Of a DNA stretch of 13,997 nucleotides, positions 1 to 6,380 are shown piece after piece; within the stretch, counting starts at the first letter, position 1; every line of letters starts with the position of its first letter. The stretch comes from Bacillota bacterium (GTDB lineage: Bacteria > Bacillota > Limnochordia > Darwinibacteriales > DTU012). The notes under the pieces were generated by a model. That model saw only the letters and a list, made by a program, of their open reading frames with translations. It searched no databases and was not told the origin of the DNA. The stretch is taken from assembly GCA_012521805.1 (NCBI GenBank), contig JAAYLQ010000090.1:1-13997 (forward strand), given 5' to 3'. Position numbers and translations under genes: made by a program.

Positions 1-155
1 ATAACAAAAAATCACGCGTTTTGACAACAAAATCTAAAAAATCTGTTCATCTATATAAAGAAACATTTTGTAAACATTTAGCTGATAATCCGGCAGGATA
101 ATTTCAATAAATATGGAAGAAGTTAGAAAAGGTTTGATTTCAAAGCGAAGGGGTT

Positions 156-1862
156 ATGTCTTTGTCTTCGTCCCACGGTTCTGAAAATCAATATCTAATG
201 ACTCTGCTGAATACTTATGAGCCACGTTATTCTTCGTTGTTTCATAACAATCCAGATGGAATGTTCTGCTGTACAATCGACACAGCGTTAGTTGAAGTGA
301 ATTCATCTTTAACTAGATTCTGCGGCTACAACCGCAGCGAACTGCTGCACCGCTGCTTAACAGAATTGATTCTACCTGAATGTCAGGATAACCTTGCAAA
401 TGTTTTGACGGCAGTGAAGCAGGGAGCGGTGAAACGCTTTCATGTCGGATTACTGCACAAAAACGGCGAACAGCTCTATGCAGAAATGACCGCAATTCCT
501 ATCATAATCAATAAAAAAGTTGTGGGAATTCACGGAATCATACGGGATGTCACCAATGAGCTTAGGATTCAACAGTCAGCAGAAAAAGCAAAGTTCTACG
601 ATCCCCTCACAAAGCTGCCAAATCGCATCCTCTTATACCGACACTTGCAGCAAGCAATCCTCAAACATAATCCAGACAGGATCTTAGCGGTAATGGTGCT
701 TGATCTCGACCGGTTCAAAGTGATTAACGATACCTTAGGCCGGGACTTTGGAGATCAACTGCTGTGCCAAATTGCTGAACGAATGCGCGCGGAGCTGACA
801 TCCAGCGATTTTATCGCCCGGCTGGCTGGAAACGAATTTGTGATCGTAATTAAGCGGAACTCTGAAGTGGAGCTGGAGCAGTTCTGCCAAACACTACAGC
901 AGGAAATTGCAGCGCCGATGGAGATCAGCGGCCACCGATTTGCAATCACAGCGAGTGGTGGAATCTGCCGCTTATCTGATAGCGAGCCTGAAGTAGATGC
1001 TCTGATCCGGTGTGCCAGCATTGCTTTATATCAGGCAAAACAGGGCAGCCGGGGCTCACTGGTGTACTATACACCTGAGTTTGGGCTGCATACTATGCGC
1101 AGTATTCAGCTGGAGTCAGCTCTGAAAGATGCCCTCGCTAAATCCCAGTTTTTGCTTCACTATCAGCCCCAGATCGATCTTGACTCAGGACGCATTATCG
1201 GTGTAGAGGCACTTGTAAGGTGGAATCATCCCGAACTTGGCATGGTTCCCCCGCTAGAGTTTATACCGGCGGCGGAAAGAACTGGGATGATTGTACCTTT
1301 GGGTGAGTGGATTTTAACAGCTGCCTGCCAGCAATTTCGCGTCTGGCTGGATCAAGGCTGTACCTTAAGCCGCTTATCGGTAAATATTTCTGTTACGCAG
1401 TTTAACCAAAGCAACTTCTGTGAACAGGTGCTCAGCATTCTTGAGGAAACCGGGCTCGATCCAGGATACCTTGAACTAGAAATCACAGAAAGTCAACTGC
1501 TGAATGTTGAAGCAGTAATCAATAAAATCCAGAAACTGCGGGCTCGGGGAGTTAAAATCGCAATAGATGACTTCGGTACCGGCTATTCACCATTAAGTCA
1601 TCTCCGCCAAATCGCTATCGATACCTTAAAAATTGATAAAGGCTTTATCGAGGAAATTACCACAAATAACCGGGATCGAGTAATTGTCAAAACAATCATC
1701 AACATGGCTCGCCTGATGCAGTTAAATTTAATCGCCAAGGGAGTGGAAACCTCCGAGCAGCTGCATTTCTTGAATCAGCACAGTCTCAGAGAAGTCCAGG
1801 GCTATTATTTCAGTCCACCCCTGCCAAATTACGAATTGGAAAAGCTGTTGGTCAAAGTTTAA
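156..1862 (+). CDS. PAS-GGDEF-EAL protein, probable cyclic-di-GMP phosphodiesterase
   Basis: A 568-residue cytosolic signalling protein with no membrane segment. An N-terminal PAS domain (about 20-140) is followed by GGDEF (about 145-305) and EAL (about 315-565). The GGDEF signature is degenerate: residues 224-228 read AGNEF, and there is no RxxD inhibitory site just before it, so cyclase activity is unlikely. The EAL domain keeps the residues expected for c-di-GMP hydrolysis to pGpG: EAL 351-353, N410, E442, the Asp pair 471-472 in DDFGTGY, K492, E531 and Q548. The usual AEGVET loop reads AKGVET (K528), a variant that keeps the last Glu. A degenerate GGDEF beside an intact EAL often acts as a GTP-binding regulatory module in this family; that role is inferred here. 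The ATG follows AAGGGG at 148-153 with only 2 nt spacing. The gene stands alone and ends in its own terminator. The PAS ligand is unknown. Confidence 0.92.
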   Translation: MSLSSSHGSENQYLMTLLNTYEPRYSSLFHNNPDGMFCCTIDTALVEVNSSLTRFCGYNRSELLHRCLTELILPECQDNLANVLTAVKQGAVKRFHVGLLHKNGEQLYAEMTAIPIIINKKVVGIHGIIRDVTNELRIQQSAEKAKFYDPLTKLPNRILLYRHLQQAILKHNPDRILAVMVLDLDRFKVINDTLGRDFGDQLLCQIAERMRAELTSSDFIARLAGNEFVIVIKRNSEVELEQFCQTLQQEIAAPMEISGHRFAITASGGICRLSDSEPEVDALIRCASIALYQAKQGSRGSLVYYTPEFGLHTMRSIQLESALKDALAKSQFLLHYQPQIDLDSGRIIGVEALVRWNHPELGMVPPLEFIPAAERTGMIVPLGEWILTAACQQFRVWLDQGCTLSRLSVNISVTQFNQSNFCEQVLSILEETGLDPGYLELEITESQLLNVEAVINKIQKLRARGVKIAIDDFGTGYSPLSHLRQIAIDTLKIDKGFIEEITTNNRDRVIVKTIINMARLMQLNLIAKGVETSEQLHFLNQHSLREVQGYYFSPPLPNYELEKLLVKV

Positions 1863-1887
1863 CCTGACCAGCGGCTTTTTTTATTTA
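1844..1887 (+). terminator. Intrinsic terminator overlapping the PDE stop codon
   Basis: An 11-bp stem (1844-1854 with 1865-1875, including two G-U pairs) and a 10-nt loop are followed by seven T residues (1876-1882). The left arm lies inside the last codons of the PAS-GGDEF-EAL gene and the stop codon is in the loop. It should end that transcript before malQ. Confidence 0.8.
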
Positions 1888-1929
1888 ATTCGGCAATACT
1901 AAGGGGAAAAGAGATGAAAGAGGTCCATC

Positions 1930-3390
1930 ATGACTGAGAGACGCAGAAGTGGAATATTGCTGCATATCACCTCCTTGTCCAATCAATTCGGAATTGGCGA
2001 TCTAGGGCCAAGTGCTTACCAATTTATCGACTTTCTCAAGGCAGCGGAGCAGAAACTGTGGCAGATTCTGCCTTTAGGTCCTACCGACTATTTCGGTTCC
2101 CCTTATGCCCCCTATTCCGCCTTTGCCGGAAACATTTATCTAATCAGTCCGGAGCAGCTGCACAAGGATGGGCTGATTAGTGAGGCTGAGTTAAAGAGTA
2201 TCGATTTTGGCTCAGCTGCCGCCAAACATGAGCTGATTACCAAAGCTTACGCTAATTTTCAAAAGCTGGAATCAACCAACATCCACAGCGAATACCAAAG
2301 TTTTTACAGGGCTAACAGATTTTGGCTGGATGATTTTGCCCTGTTCATGGCTCTGAAAGCCAAATTCACGGGAGTCAGCTGGGTCAATTGGCCGGAAACG
2401 ATTGCTGTGCGTAAACCAGACGCCTTAGCTTCCTGGCGCCAGAAACTTAAGCGTGAGATTGAGCAGCAGATCTTTGCCCAGTTTATCTTTTTCAGGCAGT
2501 GGCAGCAGCTGAAAAATTATGCCCACAAAAAAGGAATCGCTATCATTGGCGATCTACCTCTATTTGTCGCCCATGACAGCGCTGATGTGTGGGCACAGCC
2601 GAAGCTGTTTCTCCTGGATCAGCGGGGGATGCCGGAATTTGTTGCGGGGGTGCCTCCCGATTATTTCAGCAAAACCGGTCAGCTGTGGGGCAATCCCCTT
2701 TATAACTGGGAAGTACATTATCAGGAAGGGTTTGACTGGTGGCTGAAACGGATCAAAATGCTGCTTCAGCTTGTGGATTTGATCCGGATCGATCACTTCC
2801 GGGGATTTTCTGCCTATTGGCAGGTACCATATGGTGAAAAAACAGCGATAAACGGCAGGTGGATGCCCGGTCCAAGCTCAGACTTTTTTACTGCTGTAAA
2901 AAGTGAACTCGGCACGCTGCCGTTTATCGCTGAAGATCTTGGTTTTATTGATAATAAAGTTATTCAGCTGCGGGAACAGTGGAACCTGCCGGGGATGTGT
3001 GTGCTCCAGTTTGCCTTCGAGGCATTAAAGCCCAATCCCCACAGTCCCCATGCCCATTCCCGCAACTGTGCGGTCTATACTGGTACCCATGACAATGACA
3101 CCACTGTCGGCTGGTATCAAAACGCTGCTCCTGAAGTGCAGGATTATACCCGCCGCTATTTAGGGAGTGATGGTACCGATATCGCGTGGGATTTTATCAG
3201 AACTGCACTGGCCTCTCCAGCTAAGCTTGCGGTAATTCCACTGCAGGATATCTTATCCTTAGACAGCAGTGCCCGGATGAACATCCCTGGAACCAGCTCC
3301 GGAAACTGGCGCTGGCGCTGCAGCCCCGATGCTCTTACCGATCAAATTGGAGCACGCTTGGCTGATCTTACGCTGCTTTATGCTAGATGA
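1930..3390 (+). CDS. malQ: 4-alpha-glucanotransferase (amylomaltase, GH77)
   Basis: A cytosolic GH77 disproportionating enzyme of 486 residues, close to the usual 490-505. It transfers maltosyl or longer alpha-1,4-glucan segments between maltodextrins and releases glucose, in maltodextrin or glycogen metabolism. The N-terminus has the family opening RSGILLHITSL and then the GDLG segment. The catalytic set is visible: nucleophile D288 in RIDHFRG, acid/base E335 in AEDLG, and D388 in THDND. Their spacing closely follows Thermus amylomaltase (D293, E340, D395). The ATG is preceded by AAAGAGGT at 1917-1924. There are only about 40 bp between the upstream T-tract and the start, so its promoter must be very compact or lie further upstream. 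No phosphorylase, branching enzyme or maltose transporter is adjacent. The 3' end overlaps the convergent flavodiiron gene by 13 bp. Confidence 0.96.
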   Translation: MTERRRSGILLHITSLSNQFGIGDLGPSAYQFIDFLKAAEQKLWQILPLGPTDYFGSPYAPYSAFAGNIYLISPEQLHKDGLISEAELKSIDFGSAAAKHELITKAYANFQKLESTNIHSEYQSFYRANRFWLDDFALFMALKAKFTGVSWVNWPETIAVRKPDALASWRQKLKREIEQQIFAQFIFFRQWQQLKNYAHKKGIAIIGDLPLFVAHDSADVWAQPKLFLLDQRGMPEFVAGVPPDYFSKTGQLWGNPLYNWEVHYQEGFDWWLKRIKMLLQLVDLIRIDHFRGFSAYWQVPYGEKTAINGRWMPGPSSDFFTAVKSELGTLPFIAEDLGFIDNKVIQLREQWNLPGMCVLQFAFEALKPNPHSPHAHSRNCAVYTGTHDNDTTVGWYQNAAPEVQDYTRRYLGSDGTDIAWDFIRTALASPAKLAVIPLQDILSLDSSARMNIPGTSSGNWRWRCSPDALTDQIGARLADLTLLYAR

Positions 3391-4580
3391 GGCTGGGCTT
3401 CCTTGATAAATGCTCTGGCAAAAGTTTTGCCGAATTCAATGCACTGCTCCCGATCCTGTTCCGATAAACCAAACCGGATCTTCAATCCCGGCTGAACCAA
3501 TGCCAAGCGCATGCGTTCCAGCCGGTTTTCTAATAACCCGACCGCTTCTCCGCTCCAGCCATAATTACCAAACACTGCCGCTAATTTGCCTTTTGCAGTA
3601 ATCGCACTGACATAGCTTAACGCTCGCCACACCGGCTCAACCGCGTCAGCATTGATCGTCGGTGAGCCAATGATCAAGCCATCGAACTCTTGGAGCGCCG
3701 TCTTGACAACATGCGGAGAATCGTTGGCAAAATCTAGCAGCACCACATCCTCCTTGGTTTCACTCTTTACCCCCTCAGCAATCAGCTCTGCCATCAGCTT
3801 GGTATGCCCATAAGCGCTTACATAGCCGACCACAATTCTGGGATTAGCCTTTGGCTCTCCACCACTCCACTGCTCATACAGATCCACCAGTTTCCAGAAA
3901 TCCTGATCTAAAATCGGACCGTGACCAGTGGCTATCATTTTCAGCGGCAGCTGCCTCACCTTTTCCACAGCTTCTAAAATTTTTGGCTTAAAAGGACTCA
4001 TTATAGAATCATAATAATATTTCACGTGGGGAGTAAGATCCCCGATTTGACTGGCGAACATTCTCCCATCTGGGTCACAGTAATGGCTGCCAAAGCCATC
4101 GCAGGTAAAGAGAATTTGATCCTCCTCCAAGTAAGTAAACATTGTATCCGGCCAATGCAGAAACGGCGCACTGATAAACCGGAGAGTTTTATTGCCTAAA
4201 TCTAGAGTGTCATTATGGCTGACTACTACCGCGGCAAAATCTCGCTTAACCTGTTCCCGCAGAAACTGAATCGCCGGTCTGGTGCCGTAGACTTTAACGT
4301 GCGGCGCCTTTTCTAACAGTGCACCCACAGCACCAGAGTGATCCGGTTCTGTATGATTAACAACCAAATATTCAATTTTATCTAAAGCAATCTCCTGTTC
4401 TACTTTCTGAAGAAACTCATCAGCAAAATCAGCTTTAACAGTATCAATTAGACAGGGCTTTTCCGCTTTGATTAAATAGGAATTGTAGGTGGTACCCCAC
4501 TCTGTTGGGATCACAACATCAAAAATTTCTAAATCCGGATCTAAAACTCCAACAAAAGTAATATCGCTAGTTACTTGCAT
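3378..4580 (-). CDS. fprA: Class A flavodiiron protein (O2 and/or NO reductase)
   Basis: A 400-residue two-domain cytosolic enzyme that reduces O2 to water and/or NO to N2O, protecting anaerobes. An N-terminal metallo-beta-lactamase-like diiron domain (about 1-245) carries the ligand pattern H76-x-E78-x-D80-H81, H142 in LHWPDT, D161 in TCDG and H220 in GHGPIL, matching the ligand positions of Desulfovibrio ROO and Moorella FprA. The C-terminal flavodoxin domain (about 248-395) has an FMN phosphate loop SAYGHT (255-260), the SPTINAD loop (306-312) and the FGNYGWSG segment (337-344). It ends without a rubredoxin or flavin reductase extension, hence class A, so electrons must come from a separate rubredoxin or similar carrier. 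None is encoded here. The ATG follows AAAGGAG (4588-4594) with 7-nt spacing. Substrate preference between O2 and NO cannot be read from sequence. The upstream gap holds palindromes and a Fur/PerR-like box. Confidence 0.95.
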   Translation of the reverse strand: MQVTSDITFVGVLDPDLEIFDVVIPTEWGTTYNSYLIKAEKPCLIDTVKADFADEFLQKVEQEIALDKIEYLVVNHTEPDHSGAVGALLEKAPHVKVYGTRPAIQFLREQVKRDFAAVVVSHNDTLDLGNKTLRFISAPFLHWPDTMFTYLEEDQILFTCDGFGSHYCDPDGRMFASQIGDLTPHVKYYYDSIMSPFKPKILEAVEKVRQLPLKMIATGHGPILDQDFWKLVDLYEQWSGGEPKANPRIVVGYVSAYGHTKLMAELIAEGVKSETKEDVVLLDFANDSPHVVKTALQEFDGLIIGSPTINADAVEPVWRALSYVSAITAKGKLAAVFGNYGWSGEAVGLLENRLERMRLALVQPGLKIRFGLSEQDREQCIEFGKTFARAFIKEAQPHLA

Positions 4581-4595
4581 AGCCCCACTCCTTTA

Positions 4596-4659
4596 CCATT
4601 TTAAGTAAATCTTAGTAAATAACTAAGAAATATACAAGTAGCCAGATTTACTTAAATGG
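4596..4659. repeat. Nested inverted repeats upstream of the flavodiiron gene
   Basis: An outer inverted repeat pairs 4596-4612 with 4644-4659: 16 bp with one bulged base, including 13 bp unbroken (4600-4612 with 4644-4656). A second perfect palindrome, CTTAGT-AAATA-ACTAAG, lies at 4611-4627. The heptamer AGTAAAT occurs at 4604-4610 and 4614-4620, one helical turn apart, and again inverted in the right outer arm. The region begins only two bases upstream of the ribosome binding site. It could be an operator array or a structured leader. Confidence 0.75.
4609..4637 (-). promoter_or_regulatory. Possible promoter for the flavodiiron gene
   Basis: Read on the minus strand, a TTGTAT element (4637-4632) is followed after 17 bp by TAAGAT (4614-4609). 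The match to sigma-A consensus is only partial. The CTTAGT palindrome overlaps the -10 and the spacer, which would suit repressor binding. Transcription from it would start near 4602 and leave a leader of about 20 nt. Confidence 0.3.
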
Positions 4660-4688
4660 ATGGTTTTCTGCCAATAACTAGCAATTGT

Positions 4689-4703
4689 TGATAATAACTA
4701 TCA
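4689..4703. promoter_or_regulatory. Candidate Fur/PerR-family operator
   Basis: TGATAATAACTATCA matches the Bacillus Fur 7-1-7 box TGATAATNATTATCA at 13 of 14 defined positions; PerR boxes are closely related. It lies in the gap between gpsA and the flavodiiron gene, about 109 bp upstream of the latter's start codon. On the minus strand it contains TATTAT, a possible -10, but no good -35 was found. Regulation by iron or peroxide/oxygen would suit the downstream gene; this is inference. Confidence 0.45.
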
Positions 4704-4722
4704 TTTACATTGATTTTCGCCA

Positions 4723-5682
4723 TTAGAACTCAAACTTAATCGGCCGCAGATAAAGGTTGAGCAGAACTTCTTTAGCATCCTTCTTTTTGTTGATAATTGT
4801 ATCGATGCTTTCACAAATCGGCAGTTCTATCTCATATTTTTCAGCCAAATGCATTAACGCCTTCACTGTCGAGACACCCTCAGCCAGCTTATCAAAGCTT
4901 TTACCTTGCACAAAGGCTTCGCCAAAAGCTCGATTGTGGGAGTAAGGCGAAAACAGGGTAGCAGAATAGTCGCCAAGATGGCTTAAACCATAGACAGTTA
5001 ATTCATTGCCGCCCATCGCCCGCACCAAGCGAGATATTTCCCGGGCGCCCCGGGCCATAAGGGCTCCTTTCAAACTGCTGTAATTAAGTCCATCAAGCAT
5101 GCCTGCAGCGATGCCAATTACGTTCTTAGCTGCCGCCCCAACTTCGTTGCCGATTAAATCTTGGCCGTAATAAAAGCGGATTAATTCGCTCCCAAACTCC
5201 TGAACTAAACCTTTAGTAGTATTAATATTATCAGATCCGATTACCATGCAGTTGGGAATACCGTTGATGTAATCTTGGACATGTCCGGGACCAACCCATA
5301 TTGCGGTCTGACAGGGCTGGGTTATTTCCTCGTTTATAATCTGAGTTAAGCGCTTGCCGCTGTGCTCTTCTAGTCCTTTCATGCACAACACAAAAGTTTT
5401 ATCCGCTACTGGAAATTGATTGATCTGCTGTGCTAACTGCCTTAAGTTTTGCGACGCAATGCTGATGACGATGACGCTGCCAAAGTTAACTGCTGCTGCT
5501 AAATCTGTAGTCATCTGGATTGATTCAGGGAGGGTTAAATACTCATTCCTGCGGGTCTCCATCAGCTCAGCAAAATTTACTGATGCAGCCCTGCCCCAGA
5601 TCATAATTTGATGGCCGAGACGGTTAAGATACCAGGCAAGAAATGCTCCCCAGCGTCCAGCTCCTAATACTGTAACTTTCAT
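4723..5682 (-). CDS. gpsA: Glycerol-3-phosphate dehydrogenase (NAD(P)+) family protein, divergent
   Basis: A 319-residue cytosolic dehydrogenase of the GpsA family, which interconverts dihydroxyacetone phosphate and sn-glycerol 3-phosphate for phospholipid synthesis. The N-terminal Rossmann fold opens with GAGRWGAFLA (7-16). KGLE begins at K102, the catalytic Lys is probably K186 in AAAKNVIGIAAG, and D238 (HLGDY) and the NR pair 250-251 with AFG match C-terminal substrate and cofactor positions. It departs from standard GpsA in the central motif: GPGHVQD (131-137) replaces the usual GPSFAxEV, and HLGDY replaces GLGDL. This suggests a distinct subfamily, so substrate identity is less certain than family membership. 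The start at 5682 is preferred over one 33 bp upstream because AAAGGAG (5690-5696) sits 7 nt before it; the longer form would place that site inside the gene. A possible TATAAT hexamer lies at 5746-5741. Confidence 0.85.
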   Translation of the reverse strand: MKVTVLGAGRWGAFLAWYLNRLGHQIMIWGRAASVNFAELMETRRNEYLTLPESIQMTTDLAAAVNFGSVIVISIASQNLRQLAQQINQFPVADKTFVLCMKGLEEHSGKRLTQIINEEITQPCQTAIWVGPGHVQDYINGIPNCMVIGSDNINTTKGLVQEFGSELIRFYYGQDLIGNEVGAAAKNVIGIAAGMLDGLNYSSLKGALMARGAREISRLVRAMGGNELTVYGLSHLGDYSATLFSPYSHNRAFGEAFVQGKSFDKLAEGVSTVKALMHLAEKYEIELPICESIDTIINKKKDAKEVLLNLYLRPIKFEF

Positions 5683-5689
5683 TAGACTG

Positions 5690-5696
5690 CTCCTTT
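5690..5696 (-). promoter_or_regulatory. Ribosome binding site deciding the gpsA start
   Basis: AAAGGAG on the minus strand lies 7 nt before the ATG at 5682. It supports the shorter protein starting MKVTVLGAG, which fits the Rossmann fold beginning at the N-terminus. Confidence 0.8.
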
Positions 5697-5740
5697 CTCC
5701 ACCGAATATCAGCATCTATAATGTCCATAATTGCTATCTA

Positions 5741-5746
5741 ATTATA
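5741..5746 (-). promoter_or_regulatory. Possible -10 element for gpsA
   Basis: A consensus TATAAT on the minus strand sits about 59 nt upstream of the gpsA ATG and just downstream of a terminator. No good -35 is found at 17 bp, so this is a weak call. Confidence 0.3.
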
Positions 5747-5748
5747 AC

Positions 5749-5796
5749 ACAAAAAGACCTTGTTTCCCATCAGCTTCCTGTGAGAGAACAAGGCCT
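5749..5796 (-). terminator. Intrinsic terminator (or attenuator) upstream of gpsA
   Basis: On the minus strand a 9-bp stem (5795-5787 with 5764-5756, including one G-U pair) with a loop of about 22 nt is followed by five T residues (5755-5751). It lies after the unrecognised gene that ends at 5838 and before gpsA. The large loop is unusual for a plain terminator and leaves room for an alternative fold. Confidence 0.65.
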
Positions 5797-5798
5797 GT

Positions 5799-5816
5799 TT
5801 ACCTAGATTCCACCAT
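5799..5816 (-). other. Five-codon reading frame with consensus ribosome binding site
   Basis: Minus strand, ATG at 5816 and TAA at 5801-5799, encoding MVESR. A perfect AGGAGG (5828-5823) precedes it with 6-nt spacing, and the terminator stem begins 3 nt after the stop. The arrangement resembles a leader peptide in an attenuator, but it could be coincidence or a remnant of a lost gene. Confidence 0.3.
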
Positions 5817-5837
5817 CAATTTCCTCCTGCAGCTATG

Positions 5838-6239
5838 TTACGATACGATTCTTCCGATCAACTGCAAACTTCTCCGCAACCACCTAAAGAACTCTACCGC
5901 ATGCGTTTCAGCTATTGTAATTTTCTCCTCATCCTGACTGAGCATTAAAGCACATTCATCATCATCAAAGGGACTCCAACCAAAATGGATACTGCCACAG
6001 CGCGAAAGGGCAATTCCGACAATCAGTTCATCTTTCAGTTCACCATGCTTAGTAATTAAAATTTCAGTAATTCCCTGAACTAATGTTTCACTTTCTCCCC
6101 ATAAAAACTGAATTGTCCCTTGACCGGACTGATTGGCAACTTCCAACGCGATCTGTAGATCTCCCTCCGAGTGTCCAACAATCGCCAATTGACCTGAATG
6201 CTCACCAACGGACCATTCACTGACCAGGTGTTTTCTCAT
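5838..6239 (-). CDS. Unrecognised 133-residue cytosolic protein
   Basis: I do not recognise a family. The product is 133 residues, starts MRKHLVSEWSVGEHSG, and has no signal peptide, no membrane segment and a single cysteine. The predicted pattern is alternating beta strands (about 15-90), then an acidic patch (DDDE near residue 95, DEE near 105) and an amphipathic C-terminal helix rich in Arg and Trp (AVEFFRWLRRSLQLIG). The start at 6239 is chosen because AGAGAGGAG (6256-6248) lies 8 nt before it. An in-frame TTG 42 bp upstream would extend the protein but coincides with a TTGACA-like stretch and lacks a suitable binding site. A near-consensus promoter with a palindrome over its -10 lies upstream and a terminator downstream, so it appears to be a single-gene unit. 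Its clean expression signals argue that it is a real gene. Confidence 0.7.
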   Translation of the reverse strand: MRKHLVSEWSVGEHSGQLAIVGHSEGDLQIALEVANQSGQGTIQFLWGESETLVQGITEILITKHGELKDELIVGIALSRCGSIHFGWSPFDDDECALMLSQDEEKITIAETHAVEFFRWLRRSLQLIGRIVS

Positions 6240-6317
6240 AATGTTTACTCCTCTCTGACGCAGCGGTACACCTCCTGTCAAATATTACGAGAAACCTTCC
6301 ATGTTCTAGCTGGTTGT

Positions 6318-6332
6318 TGATAAATAATATCA
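6318..6332. promoter_or_regulatory. Palindrome over the -10, possible Fur-family or other operator
   Basis: TGATAAATAATATCA is a 5-5-5 inverted repeat that shares TGATA/TATCA ends with the Fur box and with the site at 4689-4703. It covers the whole -10 of the promoter at 6324-6352, a standard repressor position. Its inner five bases are not symmetric. ATAATCATT elements nearby at 6332-6340 and 6377-6385 could be extra half-sites. Confidence 0.35.
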
Positions 6333-6352
6333 TAATCATTAGCAGTTGTCAA
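6324..6352 (-). promoter_or_regulatory. Sigma-A type promoter of the unrecognised gene
   Basis: On the minus strand a perfect TTGACA (6352-6347) is followed by a 17-bp spacer and TATTAT (6329-6324) with an extended TG one base before the -10. Transcription should begin near 6317, giving a leader of about 78 nt before the start codon at 6239. This is the best promoter match seen in the window. Confidence 0.7.
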
Positions 6353-6380
6353 ATATCATTTGTTAGCATATCAGTTATAA

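Noticed and set aside
21..57. TTGACA (21-26) and TATATA (52-57) as a promoter for the EAL gene
   Set aside because: The spacing is 25 bp, far from 17, and no acceptable -10 occurs at the right distance.
1..155. c-di-GMP riboswitch in front of the EAL gene
   Set aside because: The conserved riboswitch core sequences are absent; only AT-rich DNA and a direct GATAAT repeat are seen.
755..1021. Minus-strand reading frame of 88 codons
   Set aside because: It lies wholly inside the GGDEF/EAL gene, whose domains explain this stretch, and it has no recognisable product.
5799..5828. T-box leader before gpsA, suggested by GGTGGAATCTAGG
   Set aside because: The T-box core (GGTGGNACCGCG) does not match after GGTGG, and no stem I or specifier loop was found.
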